This document shows positions 28,345 to 37,239 of a stretch of DNA of 64,000 nt, in pieces (within the stretch, counting starts at the first letter, position 1; each line of letters begins with the position of its first letter). The stretch lies in contig NZ_KZ987724.1 in the NCBI RefSeq assembly GCF_003614185.1, positions 2,333,360-2,397,359 on the forward strand, given 5' to 3'. The DNA comes from Paenibacillus aceti (GTDB lineage Bacteria > Bacillota > Bacilli > Paenibacillales > Paenibacillaceae). The notes below the pieces were generated by a model. That model was not told where the DNA came from. It saw only the letters and a list, made by a program, of their open reading frames with translations, and made no database searches. The position numbers and the translations under genes are program-made.

Positions 28345-29346
28345 TCAACCGGATACAGCTTGCATTCCTTTGATTAAATTCCATACAATCTCATGTCCAG
28401 GAACCGTTATACCGGCAGCTTGAGCCATTGCAACCAGCCGGCCATTTATGGAATCAATTTCAGTCGGCGCTCCCTTAAGCACATCGCTCAGCATCGAAGA
28501 AGTATTCCCCGCCGTCGAGCGGCAGACGGATACGATCTGTTCATACATATCGGAGGGAACAGAAATCTGATGCGCCTGATAAACCTGCAATCCCTCTTCA
28601 CATAACTGCTGGAGCATCCCCCTGCGCGGCTCCGTATCCAGCAGTTCCCCGTTCGGTATTCTCCATAACGCTGTTAACGGATTAATGACCGCATTGATGA
28701 GCAGTTTCCTGTAAATTTCTCTATCGATGTCTTTCGACAAAAAGGCTGCAAATCCTGCTGATTCAAGCATATTAACCAAATCTGATTCCTTTGTCGCATA
28801 CTTCTCTGCTTTCTCGGATAATCCCTCTTTAAATAGAAGATATTCGTCAGTACGAGGGATGCCGATCTGCGTACTTCCCGCGCCAGAACGGATGACATAG
28901 CGGGAATTTTGACGCTTGGCCCCTTCGGTCGTGATCGCCACATAAACGCCATGAGCCTTGAATGCACTGCGGAATAATTCAATATGACCCATCCCGTTCT
29001 GGAAGCAGATGATTCCTGTCTCGGGTCCAGCGATCTTATGCACCGTTTCAAGTAAAGAGCTGTCGACGCTCCGCTGCTTCGTCATCACGAATATCCAATC
29101 AGCTGCTCCTTCCGCAAGCCCATCAACCTCGCCCCCCATTAAATCAGCTGCCGGATAAGCCCTGACCATGGACGGAGCAACACTAAGCACGCCGGAATGC
29201 GGCTCTTCAACGTTAATTCCTTCTTGTTGCAGCAATCGGGACTGCTCTGCCGTCCTCGTCCAGAAGCGCACCTGCACCCCCGCAGCCGCCAGCTTACCAC
29301 CGAATAATAATCCGAGGGCACCCGCGCCAATGATATCCACTTTCAT
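28345..29346 (-). CDS. panE: 2-dehydropantoate 2-reductase (ketopantoate reductase)
   Basis: NADPH-dependent reductase of pantothenate and CoA synthesis. The N-terminal MKVDIIGAGALGLLFGGKLA is the nucleotide-binding fold. FQNGMGH, and KLLINAVINPLTALW with the catalytic lysine, are family hallmarks in 333 residues. ATG 29346 has AAGGA 9 bases upstream, and this start places the Rossmann motif at the N terminus. It matches B. subtilis ylbQ, which also lies between the rsfA homologue (ylbO) and bshC. Confidence 0.93.
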   Translation of the reverse strand: MKVDIIGAGALGLLFGGKLAAAGVQVRFWTRTAEQSRLLQQEGINVEEPHSGVLSVAPSMVRAYPAADLMGGEVDGLAEGAADWIFVMTKQRSVDSSLLETVHKIAGPETGIICFQNGMGHIELFRSAFKAHGVYVAITTEGAKRQNSRYVIRSGAGSTQIGIPRTDEYLLFKEGLSEKAEKYATKESDLVNMLESAGFAAFLSKDIDREIYRKLLINAVINPLTALWRIPNGELLDTEPRRGMLQQLCEEGLQVYQAHQISVPSDMYEQIVSVCRSTAGNTSSMLSDVLKGAPTEIDSINGRLVAMAQAAGITVPGHEIVWNLIKGMQAVSG

Positions 29347-29412
29347 GCGAACTCTTCCTTTCGATCTCATAATCATCTACTATTTTTATAACAGACCTTG
29401 CCCTATAAATAC

Positions 29413-29448
29413 AAAAAAAAGAAAATCCCGCCGCTTAAAGCGACGGGA
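29413..29448 (-). terminator. Rho-independent terminator after rsfA
   Basis: Reverse strand CCCGTCGCTT and AAGCGGCGGG (29427-29447) form a 10-bp stem, with one G-U pair, followed by ATTTTCTTTTTTTT. Confidence 0.88.
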
Positions 29449-29470
29449 CGGGTGATGCTAGTTTCTTCAC

Positions 29471-30124
29471 TTATTCAATCCGTTCCAGATTACCGTTAGC
29501 ATCCATTTTGAATCTCGTCTTACTCTCATCTTCCTCTTCATTCAGAAACGCAAGCCGTCTGGCCCGATCCATAATCTGAATCAAAGCTTTATAGTCGTCA
29601 TTAACGACTCTGTAATCGCTTTGAACCTCGTTCACCTGCGCGAACAAGCGCTTGTTCTCTTCCCGTAAATTCTGCAGTTCTTCATCCTTCATGCGCAGCT
29701 CTTTCTCCAGCATTTTAACGTGACGATTGCTCTCCTGAACTGTATTCTTCCATCCACGCAAGAAACGAATGACCGCATCAATCGAAATAGTTTCTTCAGT
29801 TATCCCGTCATTTTTGTAGATTCCTTCTTCCATTTCCACTGAAGTAAGCGAAGCTACAGCCGGATTACCCGCCAGCGATCCCTGCTTTTTCATATAATTT
29901 CTCTTTTGCCGCTGGGCCTTGGCGATTCCAATCGCCGCTTCATATCTTTTGCGGACACAACTGTTCCATCGGAAGCCGCAGGCTGCTGCAGTTCTACCGA
30001 TCTTCTCTCCTACTTCTTCAAAGGCAGTCAACTGGGTGCTGCCCTCACGAATATGGCGCAGAGTCACTTCAGCCAGAATCAAATCATCCTCCGCACTCCA
30101 CGCATCTTGTCTCACTGCTGTCAT
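29471..30124 (-). CDS. rsfA: RsfA-family prespore transcription factor
   Basis: Homologue of B. subtilis RsfA (YlbO), a regulator made in the forespore that tunes sigma-F-dependent genes. The N-terminal TAVRQDAWSAEDDLILAEVT to about residue 60 resembles a Myb/SANT-type DNA-binding fold. The C-terminal half (about 115-190) is a long, charged coiled coil. The protein has 217 residues from ATG 30124, which has GGAGG 10 bases upstream. The DNA-binding role is family knowledge; the coiled coil is seen in the sequence. Confidence 0.88.
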   Translation of the reverse strand: MTAVRQDAWSAEDDLILAEVTLRHIREGSTQLTAFEEVGEKIGRTAAACGFRWNSCVRKRYEAAIGIAKAQRQKRNYMKKQGSLAGNPAVASLTSVEMEEGIYKNDGITEETISIDAVIRFLRGWKNTVQESNRHVKMLEKELRMKDEELQNLREENKRLFAQVNEVQSDYRVVNDDYKALIQIMDRARRLAFLNEEEDESKTRFKMDANGNLERIE

Positions 30125-30387
30125 GCAATATAAACCTCCTAACGACATCCTAAATATACCTCTTCAGCCTTTACCCCGGTTAGGCGAATGGGTGAAATTA
30201 CTTCTTACTCCATTTCTATGCCTCTCATAGAGTTCATAGAATCTATTTGGTATTAAAATGTATTTCCATTTTCAACCTTGTCCATACCTATCTCTGTAAA
30301 ATACAAGATAACTCGGCCTAGATTTGCGCTTTACCATAATAAAAATCACAATTTATCGGTTATATCGTTATTTTTAACGACTTTCCG

Positions 30388-30416
30388 TTTACACTTGCTG
30401 AGGTTGCGGTTATAAT
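30388..30416 (+). promoter_or_regulatory. Sigma-A promoter of the DUF2626 gene
   Basis: TTTACA (30388-30393) and TATAAT (30411-30416), exactly 17 bp apart, lie 50 bp before the TTG start at 30466. The rest of the 341-bp divergent gap (30125-30465) is AT-rich. I see no further gene or RNA in it. Confidence 0.75.
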
Positions 30417-30465
30417 AATTGTAGAAATTGGATGAAGCGTATACATAGGAAAGGGGGATTTACGC

Positions 30466-30702
30466 TTGGCGCGAATGTTCCGTGTCCTCGGCTTTTTCAC
30501 ACTCTCCATCGGACTTATGGCTTTTGCCGGGAACCTCATTGAGATGGCTTTGTTATTCTTTTTTCAGACCGCTTTCTTCATGCTATTCGGTTACTTGAAA
30601 TTCACAGAGAAGACGTATATTTTATTATTCTGGGGATATATGATCGTGGCCTTCACGGGCTTCAGCTATTGGACAGTCTTCGAGATGGGATTGCCGCTTT
30701 AA
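30466..30702 (+). CDS. DUF2626 small membrane protein
   Basis: A 78-residue membrane protein of unknown function with three hydrophobic segments. It begins with the family pattern ARMFRVLGFF and has KFTEKTYILLFWGYM in the middle. B. subtilis YqgY is the likely homologue. The start is TTG 30466 with GGGGG 8 bases upstream. It stands alone, with its own consensus promoter and a strong terminator, which implies steady, independent expression. Confidence 0.82.
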   Translation: MARMFRVLGFFTLSIGLMAFAGNLIEMALLFFFQTAFFMLFGYLKFTEKTYILLFWGYMIVAFTGFSYWTVFEMGLPL

Positions 30703-30710
30703 ATTACAAA

Positions 30711-30744
30711 GACGATTCGATATTTATCGAATCGTCTTTTTCTT
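30711..30744 (+). terminator. Rho-independent terminator after the DUF2626 gene
   Basis: An 11-bp perfect stem GACGATTCGAT/ATCGAATCGTC (30711-30736) with a 4-base loop is followed by TTTTTCTT. Confidence 0.92.
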
Positions 30745-30810
30745 ATATTTACCCTGCTTGTGTCATATATATCGTAGGTATAAGGATCATTGAGCAGGGA
30801 GAGGGATGCA

Positions 30811-31917
30811 TTGAATTTGAAAAGATGCCTGAGCAGAGCCGTTGCTTCGCTATGTCTTTCACTCACTCTTGCAGCGGGTCCGTTGTTGCAGGGGACCATC
30901 TATGCCACTCCAATCTCGGAGATGGATTTGAAGGTTATGGAGCAGAGCCTCTCTATCATCGAACTGGATCGCGATATTCACAAAATTACGATCCAACAGC
31001 AGGAGGCCAACATCAAGGCAGCCGAGCTAACCGAGCAGCTTGCCGATAAGAGCCGCCGGATCGAGGACAGCCGCGACCGCGCCGGTAAGGTCATCGCCGC
31101 CTACTATATGGGAGAACGAGAAAGTCTGCTTACCGCTCTTCTGTCCACTGACAGCCTGAGCGACTTCTTCACAGTTCTCGACTATTATCAGCTTATTTCA
31201 GAACGGAATCAGGATATTTTAAATACATATACCAAGGAATACACCGCCCTCAGGGCGACGAAGGAAGAGTTGGACCAGACAAGCCGCGAGCTGGAAAATA
31301 TGAAACAACGGCTGATCCAGCAGCGAGATCGCCTTGTCACTCTGCAAGAAAGCGTAGAAAGCTCCATTCGTACCAGCGCCGATCCCGAAAAATTAAGACA
31401 AATGATTCAGGAACTGACGAATTATTGGAAAAATATAGGATTCTATGAGGTAAGACGTTATTTCAAGGCATTATCCCAGGCGATGGCCGATTTTCCCGAA
31501 TATTTGCAACAATATGACGATAGTCTTTCTTCATTGCAAGGAGGATATACGCTGACCATCCGCCAGGAGGAGCTTAACCAGTTCCTAAGAAGCAAAAATC
31601 AGTTGCTCAGCGATATGACCTTCGAATTCTCCAATCAACGCATGATCGTGCAAGGCAGTCGAGAAGAGCTAAAGCTGGGGCTTGAAGGCCATTATACGAT
31701 TGAGAGCAAGCCGCAGAACGCCTTGATTTTCCATATTGATAGGCTGGTCTTTAACGGTATGGAGCTACCGGACACTACGAGAAATGAACTCGAGCAGGAG
31801 TTTGATCTCGGCTTCTACCCACAGCAGCTCGTTCCCTTCATAGAAGCGACCGAAGTAGCAATCCGTGACGGCGAAATGACGGTTAAATTGAAATTATCCC
31901 TAAAATCAAGCCGTTAG
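30811..31917 (+). CDS. Secreted coiled-coil protein, function unknown
   Basis: A 368-residue exported protein. The N terminus has a signal peptide: basic NLKRCLSR, a hydrophobic run to about residue 27, and a likely cut near IYA-TP. Residues of about 45-190 are coiled coil rich in Glu, Gln and Lys and resemble the PcsB/CwlO-type N-terminal region, but the C-terminal half (about 210-368) has no NlpC/P60 or M23 catalytic motif. The start TTG 30811 is preferred to TTG 30790 because GGGAG is 9 bases before it and the signal peptide then begins normally. It ends 5 bp from the convergent solute-binding gene. Confidence 0.65.
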   Translation: MNLKRCLSRAVASLCLSLTLAAGPLLQGTIYATPISEMDLKVMEQSLSIIELDRDIHKITIQQQEANIKAAELTEQLADKSRRIEDSRDRAGKVIAAYYMGERESLLTALLSTDSLSDFFTVLDYYQLISERNQDILNTYTKEYTALRATKEELDQTSRELENMKQRLIQQRDRLVTLQESVESSIRTSADPEKLRQMIQELTNYWKNIGFYEVRRYFKALSQAMADFPEYLQQYDDSLSSLQGGYTLTIRQEELNQFLRSKNQLLSDMTFEFSNQRMIVQGSREELKLGLEGHYTIESKPQNALIFHIDRLVFNGMELPDTTRNELEQEFDLGFYPQQLVPFIEATEVAIRDGEMTVKLKLSLKSSR

Positions 31918-31922
31918 AGCAG

Positions 31923-33185
31923 TTATGGATTCAAACCGTCCAGTTGCTTCAAATACTGCTTGGCTGTGAGTTCACTCCGTAGATAAGACTGGGATGCCTC
32001 CTGCAATTGCTGCATAAGCTCCGGGAGCTTGGCCATGACCGGCTGGACGAATCCCTGACCTTTCACGAATGAAGCGGATACCCAATCCGGCAGCCCATTT
32101 CGCACCGTTTGATAATATAAAGTTTTGATCGTTGGCAGATGATTGGTCTTCTCATACCATTGGCGCTGCTGGATCGGCGAAGTTATCGCCGAAATCCATA
32201 ATCCCGCCGTCTCACGATTACCAGAACGGGCCGTAACCGCGAAGCTTCTGCCAGCAATCCACATTTTATTGCCTGAGTCCGTAGGCTCCGGGAAATACAC
32301 CTTCATCTCACGATACGGGTATTTCCTCGTCTCGGTAGACGGGATAAGCTCGATCAGCGCGTTCTGGCGGCTGCCGCCGAGCCATTGATCGCTTGTCCCC
32401 GTCTCTCCCGTATTTATTATATAAGGCCTTAATTGCTCCAGTAATGCTACTGCCTCATTCAAGCCTTTCTTGTTAAAAAAAGAATCGGATGCCTCCGTCT
32501 TACCCTGCCCTTTGGCTCCTAATTGCCATAACAGCGACATGACTGCATAGGGATCTCCATAATCGAGACCAAGTAAATAAGGCGGGGAATCAAGCTCGCC
32601 CCAGGCTTCGATGATCTTCTTCCACCCCTCCGGCGAAGCCGGGAAGGAATGCCCCATCTCTTTTAACGATTCGTTCTGATATACCCAGACATAGGGATCC
32701 GCATCCAGAGGTACACCCCAGACATAGCCGTTCCATTCATCCTGGGCCAAGGAAGCGCTTAACATTTCCCCGGTTATGGAGCCGGAGTAATAGCTCTCTG
32801 TCGGCAGCAAGAATCCCCCCGCCGCATAATGGCGAACCCAGACATTGTCCAGCAGGACGACGTCAGGCGACTCGCCCAGCTCGAACTGCTGCTGCAAGGA
32901 ATAGCTCCCTTTTATCGGCAAATTGACCAGATTCACTTCGGCGTGATGCTCCTGCATGAACGCTTCATTCATCGCCTGCAACTCATTGAATTCCGACTCT
33001 GGAAGCCGCACGACTACTCTAATCTTGCCGTTGTCCCGCATTGTCTCCTGGCTTGGAGGTATTACTGGTTCTGGCGTTCGACCTTGATCCTTGGGGCCTA
33101 CCACCGCTGATTTCTCATTCGGTGACAAATTAATCAAGGCGAGCAGCAGGATTGCAAAAAGTACCCATTGGTTTCTTCGCTTCAT
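31923..33185 (-). CDS. Extracellular solute-binding protein, family 1-like, without a lipobox
   Basis: A 420-residue protein resembling sugar-binding components of ABC importers (VVVRLPESEFNELQAMNEAF, SPDVVLLDNVWVRHYAAGG, WGVPLDADPYVWVYQNESL). The N terminus has a basic start and one hydrophobic helix (about 8-20), but I find no cysteine in the whole protein. It therefore cannot be lipid-anchored in the usual way. It may stay anchored by the helix or be released. No permease or ATPase genes are adjacent. ATG 33185 has GGAGGGG 10 bases upstream. Confidence 0.75.
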   Translation of the reverse strand: MKRRNQWVLFAILLLALINLSPNEKSAVVGPKDQGRTPEPVIPPSQETMRDNGKIRVVVRLPESEFNELQAMNEAFMQEHHAEVNLVNLPIKGSYSLQQQFELGESPDVVLLDNVWVRHYAAGGFLLPTESYYSGSITGEMLSASLAQDEWNGYVWGVPLDADPYVWVYQNESLKEMGHSFPASPEGWKKIIEAWGELDSPPYLLGLDYGDPYAVMSLLWQLGAKGQGKTEASDSFFNKKGLNEAVALLEQLRPYIINTGETGTSDQWLGGSRQNALIELIPSTETRKYPYREMKVYFPEPTDSGNKMWIAGRSFAVTARSGNRETAGLWISAITSPIQQRQWYEKTNHLPTIKTLYYQTVRNGLPDWVSASFVKGQGFVQPVMAKLPELMQQLQEASQSYLRSELTAKQYLKQLDGLNP

Positions 33186-33293
33186 ACCTGTTCTTCCCCT
33201 CCAACATGTCAAAACCATTTAACACAGGAATCCAATTCATATCAACTAATCTCTATTGTAGCAAACTCCCTAGTACCTTGTCCCTAAATTATA

Positions 33294-33323
33294 ATATAAA
33301 AAAACACCGGAGCAACCCGGTGT
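33294..33323 (-). terminator. Rho-independent terminator after the PhoH/PIN gene
   Basis: ACACCGG (33304-33310) pairs with CCGGTGT (33317-33323). The reverse strand continues TTTTTTTAT. It also shields the solute-binding gene from upstream reading. Confidence 0.88.
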
Positions 33324-33362
33324 AAGTCAGTTCTCTAGTCTTTAGCCCATTTTCTGGTAGTC

Positions 33363-34694
33363 TTAGAGTAGATCCGCTGCCAGTTGAGCCAATTTGGAAC
33401 GTTCTCCTTTCTCGAGCATGATATGTCCGCTCAGCCCTTGCTCTTTGAAACGCTCCACCAAATAGGTCAAGCCATTGCTGGCTGAATCCAGATAAGGATG
33501 ATCGATCTGCTCCGGATCACCGACGAGGACGATCTTGCTGCCTTCACCGACCCTGGAGACGATCGTCTTCACCTCATGCCGCGATAAATTCTGAGCCTCG
33601 TCAATAATGATAAATTGACCTGGGATGGAGCGCCCGCGAATATACGTCAGCGCCTCGACTTGAATGCTTCCCAGTCCAAGCAGAATTTTATCGATATCTC
33701 CGGACTTCTTCGTATTGAACAGAAATTCAAGATTATCATAAATCGGCTGCATCCAGGGCCGGAGCTTCTCATCCTTCTCCCCAGGCAAGTAGCCGATATC
33801 CTTTCCCATCGGAACAACCGGACGAGCGATCAACAGCTTCTTGTATTTATGCTCATCCTCTACTTTCATGAGACCTGCCGCCAAGGCGAGCAGCGTCTTC
33901 CCAGTTCCCGCCTTCCCCGTAATGGTCACCAGCGGAATATCATCATGCAGCAGCAACTCCAGCGCCATGCGCTGCTGCGCATTCCGGGCGCTTATCCCCC
34001 AGATCGGCTCATTGCTTAGAAATAAGGGCTCAAGTCGGCTCGCATTCTCATCCACCTTCAACAGCGCCGATTTACCTCGCCCCATCTCATCCTTCATGAT
34101 GATGAATTCATGCTGATAGAGGGAATAAGTCAAGCCAAGGGATTTAACCGGCAAGGAACGGAAGGTGTAGAATTCATCGATGGTGGACGGATGGACTTGA
34201 ATCGGCAAATACCCTGCATACATCTCACTGAGGTCGGCGGTCCGGTCCGTCAAATAATCCTCGGCGGTTAGTCCAAGCACATCAGCCTTGATCCGCACCA
34301 GCACGTCCTTACTGACGATAATTACCGGACTCGGCTCTTCCTTCTCCTGCTCTTCCAGATAATAATTCAGAGCTACGGCCAGAATCCGATTATCATTGCT
34401 GACCTCTCCGAACATTTCCTGTACCTTGGCAAAGCTGCGATGATTCATCTCTACTTTGAGGACACCACCATGCTCCAGCACAACGCCATCATGCAGATGA
34501 CCTTGCTCTCGCAAGCCGTCAAGCAGCCTGGATACCCCGCGCGCGTTCCGTCCGATCTCATCTGCATTACGCTTCTTCGAATCGATTTCTTCCAATACAA
34601 CCGCCGGAATCACTACCTCATGCTCCTCAAACGCAAAAATCGCATTCGGATCATGCAGCAATACATTCGTATCCAATACAAAGATTTTTTTCAC
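33363..34694 (-). CDS. ylaK: PIN-domain and PhoH-type ATPase (YlaK-like)
   Basis: A 443-residue fusion of an N-terminal PIN ribonuclease-like domain (KKIFVLDTNVLLHDPNAIF; acidic D, E and D residues through about 130) with a C-terminal PhoH P-loop ATPase. The ATPase shows Walker A TGKAGTGKTLLALAAG and a Walker B-type IIIDEAQNL. PIN-PhoH proteins are thought to act in RNA handling. GTG 34694 is chosen because GGAGGGG stands 6 bases before it. It is divergent from ylaJ, as the pair is adjacent in B. subtilis. Confidence 0.9.
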   Translation of the reverse strand: MKKIFVLDTNVLLHDPNAIFAFEEHEVVIPAVVLEEIDSKKRNADEIGRNARGVSRLLDGLREQGHLHDGVVLEHGGVLKVEMNHRSFAKVQEMFGEVSNDNRILAVALNYYLEEQEKEEPSPVIIVSKDVLVRIKADVLGLTAEDYLTDRTADLSEMYAGYLPIQVHPSTIDEFYTFRSLPVKSLGLTYSLYQHEFIIMKDEMGRGKSALLKVDENASRLEPLFLSNEPIWGISARNAQQRMALELLLHDDIPLVTITGKAGTGKTLLALAAGLMKVEDEHKYKKLLIARPVVPMGKDIGYLPGEKDEKLRPWMQPIYDNLEFLFNTKKSGDIDKILLGLGSIQVEALTYIRGRSIPGQFIIIDEAQNLSRHEVKTIVSRVGEGSKIVLVGDPEQIDHPYLDSASNGLTYLVERFKEQGLSGHIMLEKGERSKLAQLAADLL

Positions 34695-34824
34695 GGATAT
34701 CCCCTCCACCGCAATTACAGCCTAAATTCACATAATACATAATTTTTGTTGTCCGGGAAATGTTATAGATACCAGCCGGAATTCTATCTGGCAAGAGATC
34801 ATTCCCGAAAGGACGGGTCGAATC

Positions 34825-35505
34825 ATGCGAATTTGGCTATGTTTATTATTAACGGCCTCACTGCTAACTAGCTGCCAAACAGCATCTAAAAAGGCATCAC
34901 CCTCTCCACAGACTCCATCGGAAAAGACCACCCGGGCACAAAGTGAACAGCGGCAAGGTCCCAAGGGTCTGAGCAATACAACAGGCAAGTCAGTGCAGCA
35001 GAAGAATACAAGCAGCAATACCAATACCAGCAAAGCAAGTAATCAGAATCAGCAGAAGAACCGACAAGCTCATCTGGAATCACTTGCCAAGAGAGTACCC
35101 GGTGTTAAGGACGCCCATTGCGTCATTATGGGGAAGACAGCTGTAGTCGGCATTGATGTCGACGGGGACCTCGAACGGGCCCGTGTCGGCAGTATTAAGT
35201 ACACGGTAGCCGAAGCGCTACGTAAAGATCCGCAAGGCACGGGCGCGGTCGTCACAGCCGACATCGACCTGAATCATCGCATCGCCGAAATCGGTAAGAA
35301 GATTTCCGCAGGGAAGCCGATCTCCGGCTTCGCTACAGAAATGGCCGATATTATCGGGCGGATCGTACCGCAAATGTCGAGCGACACTCGTCCTCGCACC
35401 CAGAGCGTGCCTGCCAAGCAGAACAAGCAACAGCCTATGAAGCAAGAGAAAAGTAAAATGAAGTCGAAGAATCATACCTCAGGCAACTCTGGCAGCAAAT
35501 ATTAG
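34825..35505 (+). CDS. ylaJ: YhcN/YlaJ-family sporulation lipoprotein
   Basis: A 226-residue lipoprotein. The signal peptide ends in lipobox LLTSC with the cysteine at about residue 17. Then comes a Ser/Asn/Gln/Lys-rich linker (to about 80) and a compact domain (about 82-175) with VPGVKDAHCVIMGKTAVVGI, the YhcN/YlaJ fold seen in spore and germination lipoproteins. The tail is again low complexity and basic. It is a single gene with a strong terminator. Production during sporulation is inferred from the family. Confidence 0.85.
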   Translation: MRIWLCLLLTASLLTSCQTASKKASPSPQTPSEKTTRAQSEQRQGPKGLSNTTGKSVQQKNTSSNTNTSKASNQNQQKNRQAHLESLAKRVPGVKDAHCVIMGKTAVVGIDVDGDLERARVGSIKYTVAEALRKDPQGTGAVVTADIDLNHRIAEIGKKISAGKPISGFATEMADIIGRIVPQMSSDTRPRTQSVPAKQNKQQPMKQEKSKMKSKNHTSGNSGSKY

Positions 35506-35520
35506 TCTGTCCCAGGTTGA

Positions 35521-35555
35521 AAAAAAGCCCAGCGAAAACATTCGCTAGGCTTTTT
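35521..35555. terminator. Bidirectional terminator between ylaJ and the oxidase-fold gene
   Basis: AGCCcAGCGAA and TTCGCTaGGCT (35526-35551) pair around AACA. There is a T-run on the + strand and an A-run on the other side, so it can serve both converging genes. Its stem includes the stop codon of the minus-strand gene. Confidence 0.85.
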
Positions 35556-35997
35556 GCATTGCAGTAAATACTTGATTGTCCAATTTCTCCATAGCACGCT
35601 GATCATACACCTTGCTATAGGTCGGAGCAGATGCAAGCTGAGCTCCATAGAACAGGGCATTTCGGACCGCATCAATCTTCATGTCGAAACAGCACATCTT
35701 GAAAGGAACCCCTGCGAGAGGATCCTGTGCCACCTCAGCAACACCATTGATGGCATAAATCGTCTCCGCACCGAACACGGTCATCGTAATTCGCGGATGA
35801 ACCTTCATATTGTTGACCAGCCTTGATCTGTGATCCACCGCAAAGCGGAGCGTGGAAGGATTCAAGGCATAAACCCAGGAGATCGCACTGGAGGTCGGCC
35901 CCCCGGTCTCAGCATCCACTGTGCTGAGCAGAACGAATGTTTCGGACTGGAAGGAATTGAATAATGGTTCGGACAATTGAGTAACGAGCTCGGACAT
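35545..35997 (-). CDS. ylaL: Pyridoxamine 5'-phosphate oxidase-fold protein (YlaL-like)
   Basis: A 150-residue protein of the split beta-barrel FMN-binding type. The N-terminal ETFVLLSTVDAETGGPTSSA and LRFAVDHRSRLVNNMKVHPR match the pattern seen in flavin-reductase-like and PPOX proteins. The real substrate is unknown, and the length is shorter than for true PdxH. The ATG at 35997 has a GGGGGG 9 bases upstream, better than the GTG at 36003. It fits the yla gene order (ylaJ, ylaK, ylaL). Confidence 0.75.
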   Translation of the reverse strand: MSELVTQLSEPLFNSFQSETFVLLSTVDAETGGPTSSAISWVYALNPSTLRFAVDHRSRLVNNMKVHPRITMTVFGAETIYAINGVAEVAQDPLAGVPFKMCCFDMKIDAVRNALFYGAQLASAPTYSKVYDQRAMEKLDNQVFTAMQKA

Positions 35998-36134
35998 AGA
36001 CACCAGCCCCCCTGACTATACTTTTAAAGTACATGTGTAGAGCTTCCTCTGAGAGAACTTCATTACACTATCTCACTATCTAATTGTATTATAGCACGAG
36101 CCAAAACTTGCCTTCAATTGATCAATGGCCCGCC

Positions 36135-37193
36135 TTATTCCGCTTGGCCGTTAGCCTGCGGGATTCCGGCAAGCTCGTCCTTCAATGCCTGCTTCGCTTT
36201 ATTAAGCTCGCTGTCATCGATGTAGACATAAGGGCTCTTCCATTCCCCCGTTACCGGGATAAAAGCGACATTCTCCTTGGAAATATTCCAATAAGCAGCA
36301 ATGACATTCTTGATCTGCTCCGCTTCCAGATCGGTCGTCATATTATCGCCGAGCGATTCAATCGCTTTACCGGCCCCCATGACGCCATTCAGCGACTTCG
36401 TCTGATCAATCAGCGCATGCAGCACTTCATTCTGCCGCTGGTTGCGCTCAAAGTCATTCGAAGGCTTCGTCTTTGTTTTGCAGTTGGATTTCCGGTAACG
36501 AACAAAATCCAGAGCCTTCTCGCCATTGAGATGCTGCGGCCCCTTCTTCAGATCGATATTCGTGCCGTCTGCATTATCCTTATAGCACATATCCGCATCG
36601 ACGGTGACATCCACTCCGCCAAGCGCATCGACGACATCGCGGAAGCCTTGGAAATTAAGCACTGTCGTATAATCGAGCGGGATGTCCATATATTTGCTAA
36701 GCATCGTCTTCATTTCCTGCTTGGCCGAAATACCTGATTTCTTCTCAGCGACCAGGAATTTAGGGTAGAAAGCGTTAAGCTTATTCGTCTTATACCCCTT
36801 CATCTGAAACCGTGTATCCCGCGGCAAGGAAACGATAGTTGCTGATTTCGTCTTCGGATTCATGGCCACTACCATAATGACATCACTTAGATGCGTCCCG
36901 GTCTTCGGTCGATAATCCGTACCGAGCAGCAGCATGGCCAGAGGCTTGACCTTGGCGGAATTCTCCGGCGCCACCTTGCCTGATGTCCCTGTCTTGTTGA
37001 TCGTATCATTCAGGGTAAGCAGCAGATACCCTCCGACTCCACCTGCCCCGAGCACTGCGATAATAAGGATCGTCATCAGCAACTTGAAGAAGCTTTTTCC
37101 GCCAGAGCGTTTCTTGTGCTTCTTCGATCCTTTGGCAGAGGGTCGTCTGGAACGATCATCCCGGGGAGGCAAGCCTTTGTTGTAAGAACTCAT
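36135..37193 (-). CDS. LytR-CpsA-Psr (LCP) family cell-wall glycopolymer ligase
   Basis: Membrane-anchored enzyme of the type that attaches teichoic acids or other anionic polymers to peptidoglycan. The 352-residue protein has a basic cytoplasmic start, one membrane helix (about 39-62) and the LCP domain. The domain holds SDVIMVVAMNP, the conserved SLPRDTRF, TKLNAF-like NKLNAFYP, and ALDFVRYRKSN, with arginine and aspartate residues that bind the pyrophosphate lipid. ATG 37193 has AAAGGTG 9 bases upstream. It is near YlaH and typA but has its own gap. Confidence 0.92.
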   Translation of the reverse strand: MSSYNKGLPPRDDRSRRPSAKGSKKHKKRSGGKSFFKLLMTILIIAVLGAGGVGGYLLLTLNDTINKTGTSGKVAPENSAKVKPLAMLLLGTDYRPKTGTHLSDVIMVVAMNPKTKSATIVSLPRDTRFQMKGYKTNKLNAFYPKFLVAEKKSGISAKQEMKTMLSKYMDIPLDYTTVLNFQGFRDVVDALGGVDVTVDADMCYKDNADGTNIDLKKGPQHLNGEKALDFVRYRKSNCKTKTKPSNDFERNQRQNEVLHALIDQTKSLNGVMGAGKAIESLGDNMTTDLEAEQIKNVIAAYWNISKENVAFIPVTGEWKSPYVYIDDSELNKAKQALKDELAGIPQANGQAE

Positions 37194-37239
37194 AGAATCA
37201 AACACCTTTTCATCTGGATTATGCTATTGAACGACAGGC

